A DNA stretch of 64,000 bases from Gnetum montanum (taxonomy: Eukaryota; Streptophyta; Gnetopsida; Gnetales; Gnetaceae): contig MNCI01027357.1 of assembly GCA_015680685.1 (NCBI GenBank), forward strand, positions 181,394-245,393. The letters run 5' to 3'. This document shows positions 11,240 to 23,176 of this stretch, piece by piece. Both the position numbers and the translations under genes were made by a program. A model generated the notes under the pieces. That model was not told where the DNA came from. It was given only the letters and a program-made list of their open reading frames with translations, and searched no databases. Each line of letters begins with the position of its first letter. Within the stretch, counting starts at the first letter, position 1.

Positions 11240-13238
11240 TTAATCCCACTTGTTATTAGAATGGGGAATATCCCCCATAACTAAATGGTTGAGGATGACA
11301 AGGATTAATAAATGAACGATGAGGATCCTTGCATGTTGGAAGTATTGGGACTTGGCCATACTTACCCCATTGGGGTTCACACGCTTGATTATAATGAGCA
11401 TAGTGGGGCAATTTATATGATGTAGTTCCCGAATCATGAGTTGACCCACTATAATATTTAGAACCATTAGATGGTATGCAAGGATTGGGTTGTCACTCTC
11501 CATGGCTATGTTCATTGGGCTGTATGGTTGTTGGAGTGTGAGTTGGTGGCCCTAATGAAGTTACATGAGGCGTTGGGTTTGAAGATAAGGGTGCACCACA
11601 GAGCTAGACTTGTGTTAAGTTGGAGGGTGTAGTGGCCTCGGAATTATGTTGTTCCTTCTTAGGGTTATTTATAAGGAAGTGGCGCCTTCGGTGTTGCTGA
11701 GGTCTCTCACTACTATTGGAAGTAGTAACACAAGTAATGTTTGTGGGTTGTTGTTGTGGTGCAGACACCTTAGGAACAGTTGTTGGCAATGTAGAAGGAG
11801 GAAAAAAATGAGAATGTTGAAAGTTAGGAGGAGCATGGGGTGCACAAGGTGGCGGTTTTGTTGAAGGTATGGGTTGATAGTATTGAGGAGAATGGTACTG
11901 TGGTGAGATAAAGTGTGTTGGCCCAGTTGGAGAAATAAGATGTTGGACAAGATAAGCATTTGGGTTCGGATGATATGAAGGGTGCCTCTAGTTTAGTGGT
12001 GGTCTCCCCCATGACTAGGATTGTTTCCACTGTGATCGAACATAGTATCTCTGTACGAACTTTGGATGTAACGTATTTCCCCAATGCTCATGTAAATGTA
12101 ACAATATTGGGCATTGGCCCTTGGGGTGATCGTACAGGCATATGTTGCATTCATACATATGATCGGCAGTTGATCCCTTATTTTCCTTATCCCTTCTTTT
12201 TGATTGTCTAATGTTTTGTTCTGCTTCTTGGGTTGTCAAAACTCTATCTCCAATAATATTGATAAACTCTTCACACTTTTGATACATCCATTCCAACATC
12301 TTATTGATCTTTTCCTTGAATTCTTCTAATGTTTGTTGTGTTGGCAAAGATAATGTTTCCACCTTGAGATTGGTTGATTTCTCCTTTTTATGATCATGGA
12401 CCTTTGTTAAGTTGAGATTTTGGTCTCGTTGATGTTTTCCGATACTCTCCCATCGAGCGATTTCTCCTTCTTCTTTTGTTACCCGCTTAACAAGCTCTTG
12501 GACTTGATAGGTTTGTAGTTCGTATAGTTGACCTTGGGCATACATTCCTAAGGTTTCTCTTGTTGCATCATGAAGCCCATCAATAATATGGTACATTAGC
12601 CTTTCCTTGGAAAACCCATGGCCTGGATAGTTGTTTAACAATGTGTAATATCTTTCTAAGGCCATCTCTAAGGGTTCATGTTGTGCTTGTTCCATCCTTG
12701 GATTTGTTTTCTCAAGGCTGACACTCTTGCGTAGGTTTGATATTTTTCATTAAAGACATCTACCATTGTTGACCAACATCGTATTGAATTTGGTTTTAAC
12801 AATCTATACCATACTTTTGCTTGACCAACGAGTGTCATAGGGAAGAACTTAAGTTTTTTTCCAACCATTATTAATGTTGTTCCATGCGTAGGCATTGTGG
12901 AAGGCTTGTAAATGTTGATGCGGATCTAAGTCATAGCCTCTTGCAAAAGTAGGGAAGTTGTTTAAATCGAGCCTAGGTAGACGCCTCTCTTTATGATGCC
13001 TACGTGAGATTCGAATAACCTCTTGTATTTGCGTTAGGCTTGTAGTGGCTAGTAGGGGTTCATCATCATTGGGTAAGTTATGCTTTCATGCGTTGAGATG
13101 ATGTTGCTTTCATTCATGTTTATAAGAAATCCCCACTTCAGGTTGTGTACTCCAATCTTCATCATCATATAGTTCATTGGTTCTCCAATGGACTTCCTCA
13201 CTAAATGTGGCATTATAGTGATCTTGTAGGAGAGGCAT
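11240..13238 (-). pseudogene. Element 1 gag (retrotransposon gag domain and zinc knuckle), frameshifted
   Basis: The reading starts at ATG 13238 (MPLLQDHYNATFSEE). The gag core is split between 12668-12895 (FFPMTLVGQAKVWYRLL, matching the PF03732 signature) and 12015-12695 (LNNYPGHGFSKERLMYHIIDGLH). Near the end of the second ORF is a knuckle CNICLYDHPKGQC, a C-x2-C-x3-H-x4-C variant also found in Elements 2 and 3. A Pro/Gln/His-rich tail follows (11960-11240). At least three frame changes break it. It is the only structural gene left in this element. Confidence 0.7.
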
Positions 13239-13360
13239 GGTTGTGAAATTATGTGTGAATTTATATGTGACTTTTTATAATTATTTCTTTCTAAAAGATA
13301 TATTGTTAATTCCTTTACAACGACCTTGTATGATATAACTAATCTAGATAACTAGCACTG

Positions 13361-13378
13361 TCCCCAGCAATGGTGCCA
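13361..13378 (-). promoter_or_regulatory. Element 1 primer-binding site (tRNA-Asp type)
   Basis: On the minus strand TGGCACCATTGCTGGGGA follows the 5' LTR by one base. It is a slightly decayed match to the complement of the plant tRNA-Asp(GUC) 3' end (TGGCGCCGTTGCCGGGGA), the usual primer of Athila elements. Confidence 0.8.
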
Positions 13379-13379
13379 A

Positions 13380-14175
13380 TGATGAGTGGTGAGGTACTCC
13401 TACACTCAACCATATGAATACGAGCGTTACACGCGTGATCCGGTCAAACTCCGCAGATGGACTAGTTGTGGCATCTAGATAATTAGTCTTAGGTTGCAGT
13501 TCGCTATCTTCCACCTGGACTAGTATTAGCTTTGTCACGTATGGTTTAGTCTAGAGTGAGGTGTATGATGTGGTTCATAATCTAATGCTACTCTTAAAGG
13601 TAATGAAAGTAATATTCGCTAATCTAGGAGAGAGAGGATGAGAGAATCTAATCTAGCCTAAGTGTGATGAGCATCCATTCCTCAATTATCTGTACACATC
13701 TTGGACTTCGCATGACTACCACTGGGATTACCAAGCGCAGATACTAGGTATGCTACTGGGTTACCAAGTAGTCACACTTACATGCTCGTAATCAAGTCGT
13801 ACTCATTCCGCATTTTAACATGAGATAAGGGTGAGAGAGATTAACCAAGAAAGTAGTAAATAAAAATTAATTAGTTAAATGATTAAACTAAGTGAATGCT
13901 GCAATGATGAAGTAATCTCGATCTTTATTGCTAGTCATGTGCGTGTCCAAGTACGTCACACTTGAATAAAGGATGTCATACAATTACAATCACCACATTG
14001 CAGGCATACACGGAGAGGAAAAGGGTTGAGAGAGAGGAATGAAAAATACTTAAACTAAAACTGACTAACTTCCTAATGATTTCTAGCTCATCTATCTACC
14101 TCTTATTTATAGATGAGGAGATAGGCCGTGATATTGTGTACGCGATATCGCGGTCATCCAGAACACGGCTCATCA
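13380..14175 (-). repeat. Element 1 5' LTR
   Basis: 796 bp, bounded by TGATGAG and CTCATCA in plus-strand reading, and highly similar to 5531-6350 along its whole length. It is followed by the target duplication ATAAT. A small indel relative to the partner LTR lies in the middle. Confidence 0.88.
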
Positions 14176-14750
14176 ATAATTGTCTTTATGTCCTATAAAT
14201 TTCTTAGTAATGGCATTAATAAAAATCATAGAAGGACTATTTAATAATTTTTCCTTATGTCGATGTCTATTTGATTCCACGATCTTCTTAAATTTCTTGT
14301 AAAATTAAATACAACATTTTGGATAGCATGTTTCATAGATTTTTTATCTAACACTACTTGTCGATTTATGAAACTAGTAATTCTATTAATAACCTATTGT
14401 CTTTGTGTTATCATGCAATTATCCATAGAGAACTTTGGTTCTCTTTCACTAAGTAGCCTAGTAGATATAGCCTGGTATTCTTGAGGATCCTATTAATATA
14501 CTTCTAGATTTTTAAAAATATTTTCTTTTTCAGAATCGAACTTACTTTCAAAATCCACAATCATAGATTGAGATTCTTCATTAGCATTGATTTTTTATTT
14601 TTCCTTTTGTTCTTTAGTGAATCTTGGTTTATAGGCTTTGTGTTGGGATGTTGATAAGTCTATGTTTGTTCCCCATTGAGGTATTCCATATTTAGGTGGA
14701 GATTCTACCTTGGGCTTCGGTGTAAGAGTAGTAGTTTTCTTAGGAACCCA

Positions 14751-15053
14751 TTATTGTTCAATAGTCCTAAGTTTAGAGTTTATGGATGACATCCTTTGAT
14801 TCATTCTTTCATTATGTTTATGCATTGCCATCACATCTCCTGTCATTACACTAATCTTATAAATGACCCAATTTTTTAATCTAATAGTATCAGAAGATGA
14901 ATCCATGCTCATGTTTTGGAATAAAGCATGTGCCTGTTCAAACTTTGCTTTAAAGGCTTGGGAATCCTTTTGATCTGACTTTGATCCTTTAGATTTAGTC
15001 TCTTTGGGCTTTGTCTTTGGACCTTCTGTATTAGTATAGACTTTTTTGTTCAT
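14751..15053 (-). pseudogene. Lys/Ser-rich coiled-coil ORF of the viral relic
   Basis: 100 codons. The first 40 residues are Lys/Ser/Thr/Asp-rich, followed by a helix-forming part (AFKAKFEQAHALFQNMSMDS, then NERMNQRMSSINSKLRTIEQ). It lies between the movement-like ORF and the coat-like pieces on the same strand. It was probably the N-terminal, disordered part of a viral polyprotein. No enzymatic motif. Confidence 0.4.
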
Positions 15054-15190
15054 CCCTATTTTAATAGTTGGTCACACTCAAAGTAGTGATATTGTGCATC
15101 ATATTTTATTACTACTGTGTTAGGAAAAGAACTACTAGAAGTTGTTTTAGATTCACTATCTGAGGTTTCTTTAAGATCCTCTGTTTGGAT

Positions 15191-15893
15191 CTATTTTTCA
15201 TTAGGATCTATTATCTCAGTAAGGATAGCATGAGGTGTTTCAGGAGTTTTTCCTAAGATTTTGTTCATGTCATATGCAATTCCTAGATCGTTAAAAATCC
15301 TTGTTAATCTTTCTTCTTGTGTTTCTATTTCAGTAGGATTTGCTTTTGGGAGCATGAAAGATCTTCTAGAAGGGATTAACTCTAAAGGATTTTTAATGGG
15401 AGGAAGGATTCTTTTACTGGTTTCTCCCATTTGTAGGAATGGATCTATATTGGAGAATCTTGGAGTTTGAAGATTGACAGGGTAGAATTTTCTCCCTAGA
15501 TTATGATGAGACTTCTTAGGTACTATATGTTCATAAAATTCGTTAATTGTGTCATCTAATTGAGGATACAAGGTATGGATTGGTAAATCCTTAGTATTGA
15601 TAATTGACCCATATTCAATATTCTTTGTTCTATAGGAAACAATATGTTTGCCAAAAGGAAATAACATTTTTATACTGATTGTTTGAAAAAGTTTAAAAGC
15701 TAGCCTAGTTCCTATTGTAGCATACATGCTTTCTACTTTCATATCTAATGGAATATAAGCAATAACAATTAAACTATTGTGTAGATGATGGTCCCTTAGT
15801 GGTAAAGTAAAGTTGAAAAGTGTTACTACCAGTGCATCTAATTCAAGACGGCCTTTTGCCTGAGTAATAATAACATCCTGAAATTTGTTGAAT
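15191..15893 (-). pseudogene. caulimovirid movement-protein-like ORF, 5' truncated
   Basis: The 183-codon ORF can be read upstream in frame to about 15880 before a stop, giving roughly 230 codons. The central part (KLFQTISIKMLFPFGKHIV, then INTKDLPIHTLYPQLDD) has the beta-strand pattern of 30K-type movement proteins of pararetroviruses, and the ORF is first in the relic's gene order. The upstream end is lost at the junction with the copia element. The assignment rests on order and pattern rather than on a diagnostic residue. Confidence 0.45.
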
Positions 15894-15902
15894 CACCAAT
15901 CG

Positions 15903-15990
15903 ATAAGTGCAAGTCAATATGGGTTCTTAAGATGATAGTTAAAGTGAGGATGGATATGGATCTATAAGTGCAAGTCAATATGGGTTCTTA
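15903..15990. repeat. 27-bp direct repeat at the virus/copia junction
   Basis: ATAAGTGCAAGTCAATATGG followed by GTTCTTA occurs at 15903-15929 and again at 15964-15990. The second copy is the last recognisable part of the copia RT. The repeat marks the breakpoint between the two elements and suggests a duplication during end joining or insertion. Confidence 0.8.
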
Positions 15991-18690
15991 CAAATCCTTC
16001 ATGTTCTTCAACATATACCTCTTCTTGTATGGTCCCATTTAGAAAAGGCACTTTTCACATCCATTTGATATAGCTTGATATTTTTAATACTAGCATATGC
16101 CAAAATAAGTCTAATAGATTTAAGTCTAGCAACAAGAGTAAAATTTTCATCAAAATAAATTTCTTATTATTAATTGTAGTCTTTTGCAACTAATTTAGCT
16201 TTATTTTTAATGATATTTTCATTTTCATCAGTTTTATTCCTAATGACCCATTTTTTCCAAATAATTGGTTTATGGTTTGTTTTATGTGTCAATTCCCACA
16301 CATCATTCCTAGTAAATTGATTTAGTTCATCTTGCATGGTGGAAATCACACTTCTTCTCCTTCTGCTTCTTTGAAGTTTTTGGGTTCTAGTTATGAAAGA
16401 TATGTTGCATAGGAATAAATTTCCTTAGTCTGGCTTCTAGTGCGATTACCATCTTGTACTTGCCCAATTACATCATTGATAGAGTGTGTTCTACTAAGTC
16501 TAAGCATCTTAGGTTGGATTTGTGATATCTCCTTAAGTTTTTCCTCATGCTCCTCCTCATGTTTACTAATTCTAAATTTTTGTCAATTTGTACTTGTGAT
16601 GCACCAGACAACTTTTGAATGGGAACTACTTCATCATTAGTTTGTGGATATGTAATATTGTTATCATCAATTTTAACATTAATAGTTTCTTCTAAAACAT
16701 TTGTTCTTTTGTTTAAGACTCTATATGCTCTACTAATGGAAGAATATCCTAAGAATATGCCTTCATTATCTTTAGGGTCAAATTTCCTTAAGATATCTTT
16801 ACTATTAAGAATATAGCATTTAGAACCAAAAACATGAAAGTAACCTACTGAAGGTTTTCTACCAGTCCATAATTCATAGGAAGTTTTACACATAAACCTT
16901 CTTACCAAAACTCTATTGGAGATGCAGCAAGCAGTGTTAATCACTTTAACCCAGAAGTGGTAAGGAAGATTTCAGTCATTCAATATAGTTCTTCCATTTC
17001 ATTCAAGATCCTATTTCTTCCTTCAGCTATACTATTTTGTTGAGGAGTTCTTACAATAGAGAATTGTTGAAGTATGTCATTAATTTAACAAACTTTCTCA
17101 AATTTGACATTCTTGAATTTCCCTGCATTGTCACTCCTAATGACTTTGATACCATAGCTTTTTTCTTTTTGAATCTGATTGCAGATTCTTAAAAAATGAT
17201 CAAATACTTCATCCATGTGATATAAAAAGGCAACACAAGTAAAACAAGAGTAATCATCAACAATGGTTATAAAATACCTTTTTTTCACCAAACTAAGTGT
17301 TCAAGAAGGACCAACTAGGTCCATGTGAAGTAAATTTAAGGGACAAGAGGTAGATATACAATTTTTCTTACCAAACCTTACCCTTGTTTGCTTTTCCCTT
17401 TGGCATGCTTCATAGGTGTTCAAATTGAAGTCTTTAAGTTTGGGCAATCCACGAACCATTTCTTTTGTTATTAAGGTTTGAAAATCTCTTTGTTTATATG
17501 GCCCAACTTTCTATGCCACATATGAGAATCATCTATATTACTAATCAAACACCTAGGTTTAAGATTAGCATCATCTCCAAAAATAGTAGTGTAGACATTA
17601 GTCTTTCTAGCTCCTTCTATTACAATGTTTCTAGTGGTTAAGTCTTTTATTCTATAAGTTTCTTTTGAAAATGTAACATCAAAATTTGAATCACAAATTT
17701 TACATACACTTAGAAGATTATGCTTTAATCCTTTGACAAAGAAAACTTTATTTACAGTAGGTTGTTCCTTACCTTTTCCTCCTATGGTACCAATACTTGC
17801 TATAGGAGCCTCTATGTCATCTCCAAATGTGACGGTTTAAAAATTTTTTTCTATTAAGTGAATAAATTAGGTCTTATCTCCTGTCATATGTCTTTAACAT
17901 CTGCTATCAATATACCATGTGATTGTTTTGACTTCAAAGAGAGCTACTTGAGCCATCATGTTATGTTCAGGCTTCCTGTCTTTTTGCTTCCAAACCTACA
18001 AAGTAACTTATCTCAGTTACTTTTGTAAAGACCAAGTATAATGTTTCATCCTAAGATACTAATATGCTTGAACATGTCCAAATTTTTCACAATAGAAACA
18101 ATTTAAGGTCCTAAATTTTGATATGTTACCAAACTTGGAACAACTTCCTTTTGTAGAGCCCTTGAAGTGTACATCCTTTTGCTCTTGATCTTTGGTATTT
18201 TCTAAAGATTTCTTATTTATCTGGTCAATAACTTTGGTTAGTGTTTGAATTTCAACCATTAGGTCTGGGTTTTCTTTCTTAAGATAATAACATTCATCAT
18301 TAAGAGTTATAATCTATATTTCTTTATCATGTAAGATATCTTTCATCTTAAAGCATAAAGTTTGAAAAGAAATAATTTCATTACAAACTAATCATACCTT
18401 TCTTTGAAGAAGTTTTCATCCTTTTCATGATGATTCCTATGATTATTTTGACTTTCTTTGTCGAAATTGTCATAGATGTTATTAGACCTACAATTATGAT
18501 CTCTTTTAGAGGCTTTATGACCTCTTCTATTACCTATCAAACTGAATGTATAAGAGGGAATAAAATGTGTACCTTTATTGATTTTCTAGATGGATTGAAT
18601 ACAACAATTGATGAAGCATATTAGTTTATTTATCCAATTGAATCTAATGTTCATTGTTCCTTCCATTTTTAGTTGAGTTATCTACATGAG
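15985..18690 (-). pseudogene. Ty1/copia gag-pol relic
   Basis: Gag ends in a degenerate knuckle (18059-18259: CFYCEKFGHVQAY, last Cys replaced by Tyr). The protease reads WYIDSRC then RHMTGD near 17900, with DSG altered to DSR and an adjacent stop. GAG-pre-integrase (HRKLGHINKEIFK, 17420-17550) is followed by the integrase core (17085-17291: FITIVDDYS and RSDNAGKF carry the first two acidic residues) and the GKP/VFG region (16468-16944). RT begins at about 16340 (LNQFTRNDVWEL) and stops after MDVKSAFLNGTIQEEVYVE near 16000. Several stops and frame changes make it non-functional. Confidence 0.75.
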
Positions 18691-18697
18691 ATAACTT

Positions 18698-18710
18698 GGC
18701 TATAATACCA
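18698..18710 (-). promoter_or_regulatory. copia primer-binding site (initiator tRNA-Met type)
   Basis: Minus strand TGGTATTATAGCC, a diverged form of TGGTATCAGAGC, two bases after the presumed LTR end. This is the standard copia primer site and fixes the orientation. Confidence 0.65.
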
Positions 18711-18712
18711 CT

Positions 18713-19776
18713 TGAGAATTGAGAACTTTGAAGGGGGGTTCAATAAGTTCCCAAATTAAAATTGCACCTACAACATAAAAGACATCATGTTTTACATGGT
18801 TTTCCAATGTGGGTACACCACACTTGGAGGGTAGAATCCTTGCACACCTCTAGACTTTGTGTCTTAATAAAACATGGTTTGAAGGACACCATACCTTGTA
18901 CAAGATCTGAGCTCCATACCAAAGTGTTTTGTCACTATGAAACCACTCAACCTTGCAAGGTTCCAACAAGCTTAGAATGTGGTTTTAATGATTCCACAAC
19001 CTTTAAAAAATTAAGCTTTACTTTGGAGTAACCACTCAACTTTACAATGTCCTAATAAGCTCAATGTGGGTGTCTTCTTGCAAGAAGCACATCAACCCCA
19101 TAGGACTACAAGGAAAAGAGAAAGACACAAGGAAAGAATGTAACTAAAATTGCATGTCCTTGCACTTTGAAGCATAGTATAACATAAAACTAAGCAAATG
19201 ATGTTACAATGAAGAACAAGAATACAATAACATAGATTAGATAATGATTGATCTTGTGTGAATAGTACTTGCACAATTCTCAAGATTTTGATATCTTCTT
19301 ATAGCATCAGAGTTTTCGAGAACTCCTTGAAATTTGTACAATAGCTACCAAATAACTAGTATAGATGTCTTCTTTGAAGTTGGGATGTCAATCTAAGATT
19401 GACCTCAATTTAGAAGAGATGTCTTACCAAAAAATGGGACGTCTTTAGGGAGACATCTACTCTAGGACAAAGGTGTCTGTTATTTTTAGAAAATGCCTTC
19501 CTAACTTTTGAGCTTTGTCGTATTAGGCTTTCTTCCATCAATTTTCCTTTTTACCAATCCTTGGATCATCTTCATTTGATTTATAGCCTTTGTTTTCATC
19601 CATTCTCTCATCTTGCCTATGTGGTCTTCACTTTATGATTTCATTGTAGATCTTGTTTCCTTGATTTCTTAGTTCTCATGTGGAGTTCTTGTTCATGTCT
19701 TGCAAAATCATCATCCACAATAAACATTCTATATTATCCATTTTCCTTAAGGTTTTAACATACCAAAAGGTCAACA
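18713..19776 (-). repeat. putative copia 5' LTR
   Basis: The internal end (minus ...AATTCTCA) is fixed by the adjacent primer site. The outer end is uncertain: minus-strand TGTTGACC at 19776 is one candidate and TGTTAAAACC at 19760 another. No partner LTR is in the window to confirm it. Confidence 0.45.
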
Positions 19777-20600
19777 AAAATTATTAAATATGAACACCAC
19801 ACTTTCTTATAATGTTTTACCTTTAATCACATTAGACATAAGTAAGATACAAGAGTTTTTGTAAAAGTGGAAGGTGTTTGAACCCAAAATAAGTAAAACA
19901 TAGGTACACTCCAAGATTTATAGAAGTTTATAATTAGTGCTACCTACTAGAATTAAACTTGTGACCTTAGGTTAGTAAGCCAAGTCTTGTACAACTAGGC
20001 TAACACCTCATTGTTAGTTGTTTCAAATTTGATTGAATTGTTCTAAATGTTACCTAATTTTCTTAATAATTTTTTTGGGATAAAATTTTATATTTATTAA
20101 TGAAAAGTGAATTGGATCCAAAATTACAAGAAGATAAAGTCATAGATTAGTCAAAAAACACAAATAGGTAGAAAAATCACAAAACATAAAAAGGAAGAAG
20201 TGGGATTGGTTCCCATAGGATTATCATGCCATCACACTAAAACCAAGATACAACTAGCTAGAAAAGAATTTAAAAGTAATGCATGCCTTGCCACATCTAG
20301 TAGGAAAGAATATAAAATCAAGCACATTCCTTGCTAGTAAAAAGTAGTAAAAGTTTGATTAAATAGGTAGAGATCTTTGATATGAAATAAAATAGGACAA
20401 CCCTTAGTAAAAGGAGGATTCCTTGGAAGATCACCTGGCTAGAAGAGTAAATGTGCAATAGCTATGAAATTGATTACCTGTAGGGCCAACCATTAGTTTT
20501 CAGATATTAGAGAACCAAGAACATCCATGTCTTTGGGAATATTTCTTTCTTTTTAGGAGTTATGATATCATGCCATGAAGGAGGCTCAAATTCCTTACAT
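19777..20600. other. anonymous AT-rich sequence
   Basis: No ORF, domain or LTR signature was recognised. A segment at 19935-20010 resembles the weakly tRNA-like text seen in many plant retroposons, but no A and B boxes can be fixed. Confidence 0.4.
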
Positions 20601-21598
20601 TCTAAAGCTATAGGAGAAGATGAAAGAAAACATACAAATGGGGAAGATGGGTCCACCCTTGTAGGTTATAAAGGTGAGTTATTCCATGTAGCTAGAATAC
20701 ATATAATAGCCTCATGAACCTAAGAAAAGAATTCACATGATGCTTAGTAAATAAATTCTACATTGGATGAATATGTTGCTTGTTGTTGATAAGCTTATAG
20801 GTGATGACTATACTCCATAGTCCTTGCCTAACTTGTCTTAGTTGGAATGGTAGTTGGCTTACCCATTGGTTCATTACCTTGAAAGCCTTAGCTTTAAGAT
20901 GATTAGTTGAGGATTTGTAGGGCTTACTTATAGTTGGATCATGTTCTCTTTCTAAGGAAGCATTCATAGTAGCTTAGCATTTTTTTACATGGAAGACCTC
21001 CATTGTATGATCAAGCTTCTTCCAAAAAGAGGAAGAAATAGAAGAAGCATAATTTTTCTTGGAAATAGCCTTCAAATTTATTTGTTACATCTCTTTCTAC
21101 CTAGTTCTACAGTTAGGAATGATATGGTTGGATTTCTCACAGTGAAAGAAAACTCATACGCTAGGAGCATAGGCTCCATTTTTATGACCAATTTTTCTAT
21201 AAGCTCTATACTTGGTAAAAAAGTTTTTATATTTCACTTTGAGGGTTAGGTCCTATTTAATTCTGAACTTCATTTGGTTGTTCTCATATGCTATTTGTAG
21301 AAACATCCAAACACAAAATCTTGCAAAAACAATCCTAGAAATGGTAGTTATAACATTATGGAGTTTAATTAGTTCCATAGATTGCCCAGCCATTTGTTTC
21401 AACAGGTTATTCTTCAACACTCCATATGGTAGTTCTAGATGTGGACCTAAATAGGAATCATCTAAAATAGATTACACTTAGATTGTGTCCTTGAATGTCA
21501 CATCATAAGAACAAGCCCATGAGTGCCAAAGAACCAAGGACCTTGATGAAATCTAACTTTGTCAATTGTATGAATGGGTATGTATGGATGTAGCCCGT
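20600..21598 (-). pseudogene. LINE ORF1 relic (DUF4283 and zinc knuckle)
   Basis: On the minus strand HQGPWFFGTHGL (21512-21545) is the hallmark of DUF4283 in plant L1-type ORF1. It is followed by LPYGVLKNNLLKQMAGQSME, then FARFCVWMFLQIAYENN, then YRAYRKIGHKNGAYAP and FFHCEKSNHIIPNC (about 21100-21200), matching the order DUF4283 domain then CCHC knuckles, with Cys residues lost. Frames shift several times. No endonuclease or RT is seen. Its upstream end was cut by the 5' LTR of Element 4. Confidence 0.55.
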
Positions 21599-22360
21599 TG
21601 ATGCATCCTTCAATGTGTTAATGTAGTCTTATGTTTTACCTATATAAATGCATTTACCTACTGTATTTATAGTACCTTTAGACAATAGCTTAGCTAAATT
21701 GTTGTAATTTTTCTCTGCAAAAGTTAGAATTATTTTCCTCTTTAAGTATCCACAACATGAATTGAGTTAGTTGTACTAAATTATATTTGAGTGCTTCATA
21801 TACCTAAACACTTATACATGATAGCAATTAAATTAAGATTGATTCCATCCATTACAACACTTGGACTAGCATTTAGCTTACTTTTTAGTACTTTACTTTT
21901 GATGCATTTTACTTTTATATACTTACTAATTAAGTATTTCATTCAATATTAGTGCTTAAGTATAATCTCTTTGAGCATAATATATTAATGTTTGGTAACC
22001 CTAGTTGTGAATACTTGGTAATCTAGCAATGTTAATATAAGTTTAGGATATTTATAGAAAGTGGAAACAAATGCTTAATGCTTAGGCTAATTTATATTTC
22101 TTTCTATACTTAGTTAGTTAAGTAATTTAATATTTAAAATATTTTAATAATAATAATATTAATGATCTCATCATATGTCCCAATCACATGTAACCATACC
22201 ACTTAAACCAAGATAAGTTATGATTGGGAAGACAATGATCAATGATCTCATGCTTAGTTTTTAGGATATCTTACTAGCCCAAGTTCATAGAATTCAACCA
22301 AATTTTATGTGAATGCTTGTGAGCTATATGATTGAGCATGGAGAACTCTTATTGATCATC
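21599..22360 (+). repeat. 5' LTR of old Athila-like Element 4
   Basis: Diverged but alignable to the LTRs of Element 3. Shared landmarks in the same order are GAGCATAATATATTAATGTT then TGGTAACC, then TTAGTTAGTTAAGTAATTTA, then GGGAAGACAATGA, ending TATGATTGAGCATGG..TGATCATCA. The start is taken at TGATGC (21599), which cuts the LINE relic. The end is directly followed by the target site of Element 2, and the PBS of Element 4 reappears at 32078. Confidence 0.6.
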
Positions 22361-22365
22361 ATTGG

Positions 22366-23176
22366 TGATGAGTGGTGAGGTACCCCTACACTCAACCATA
22401 TGAATATGAGTGTTTCACGCATGATCCGATCGAACTCTAAGGACTAAGTGCTTACGCACCTTAATGGAACACTTAGGGTTAATCAATCGTTGTCTTCCCA
22501 AACTAACATGTATTGTCACAGTTGTATGGTTAAGTAAGCTAGAGGTACATGATTTTTATTGCTTTTATATTTTTTATGTCTTATGCTAATAAAGGAGAGG
22601 GAGAGAGAACTAAGTGGCTAACTTACATTAACTAGTTTCTAAATGTTCCTAACACCAATATCCATTCCCACTTGTCATACACATCTTGAACTAGTGCAAC
22701 ATTACTGGGATTACCAAATGGTAATCGTCACTAGGTTACCAAGCACTACACACATGCTCAAAGCGATCGTACTGAGTGTATTTAACTAAGGGGGTTGAAG
22801 GTTGAGAGAGATATTAATTAACTAGGAAAGCATTAAAAAATAATTAATTACTAATTAGCTTAATTTGTATGTTGTAAGGTTTATCATAAATTTTATCTTT
22901 ATTGCTGTACAAAAAATTTTGCTCAGGTACAAATTGCTCGAATAAAGATCTGTTCACTCTATGACTCCTACTGCAGGCACACAGAAATAATTCTAACTCT
23001 AGAATAATAAAACTGCAAGAATCTAGCTAAGGGTCTAAGTCTAACTCGCTTGGAACAAATGGTGCCACCTCTTATTTATAGAAGATGAGGTAGGACGCAA
23101 TATTGTGTGGTGGATGTGATATCATGTATGCGATATCGCGGATGTGATATCACGTACGCGATATCACTGCTCATCA
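22366..23176 (-). repeat. Element 2 3' LTR
   Basis: 811 bp, TGATGAG...CTCATCA in plus reading, matching 31269-32076. GATATC-type palindromic words lie at 23098-23166. The complement of the PPT (TACCCCCATGAC) follows at 23177. Confidence 0.9.

Larger units (their letters stand above)
5531..14175 (-). mobile_element. Element 1: complete non-autonomous Athila-like LTR element with captured gene
   Basis: Flanked by a perfect 5-bp target duplication ATAAT (5526-5530 and 14176-14180). The minus-strand order is 5' LTR (13380-14175), PBS (13361-13378), gag (13238-11240), 3' untranslated sequence (11230-9900), an inserted gene cassette (about 9900-6550), the last part of the 3' region with the polypurine tract (6545-6351), and 3' LTR (5531-6350). 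No protease, RT, RNase H or integrase is present between gag and the 3' region, so mobility must have depended on an autonomous relative such as Elements 2 and 3. It inserted into the viral relic. The two LTRs differ mainly by transitions. Confidence 0.85.
1260..15893 (-). other. endogenous caulimovirid (plant pararetrovirus) relic, split by Element 1
   Basis: Two minus-strand segments (14181-15893 and about 1260-5530) are separated only by Element 1, whose ATAAT target duplication marks the break. In the viral order they carry a movement-protein-like ORF, a coiled-coil region, coat-protein and zinc-knuckle remnants, an aspartic protease-like ORF, RT, RNase H, and then a TATA box with a polyadenylation signal downstream. 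This order, and the RNase H and RT signatures, fit Caulimoviridae; endogenous members are known from gymnosperms and other plants. About 5.9 kb remain, somewhat less than a typical 7-9 kb genome. The copy is 5' truncated at the copia junction, full of stops and frameshifts, and lacks the RT catalytic box. From 1520 to 2590 I see no coding domain. The genus cannot be assigned by eye. Confidence 0.65.
15985..19776 (-). mobile_element. 3'-truncated Ty1/copia element
   Basis: Minus-strand order: a putative 5' LTR (18713-19776), an initiator-Met primer site (18698-18710), gag (about 18690-18060), and pol with protease, integrase and the beginning of RT, ending abruptly at about 15985. The rest of RT, RNase H and the 3' LTR are absent. 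Integrase lies before RT, which is the copia order. Confidence 0.75.

Noticed and set aside
11646-12211. Plus-strand ORFs opposite Element 1 gag
   Set aside because: Antisense shadows of gag; no domain.
19935-20010. tRNA-like text suggesting a SINE or tRNA gene
   Set aside because: No consistent A and B boxes, no cloverleaf, and no CCA-end or terminator context.
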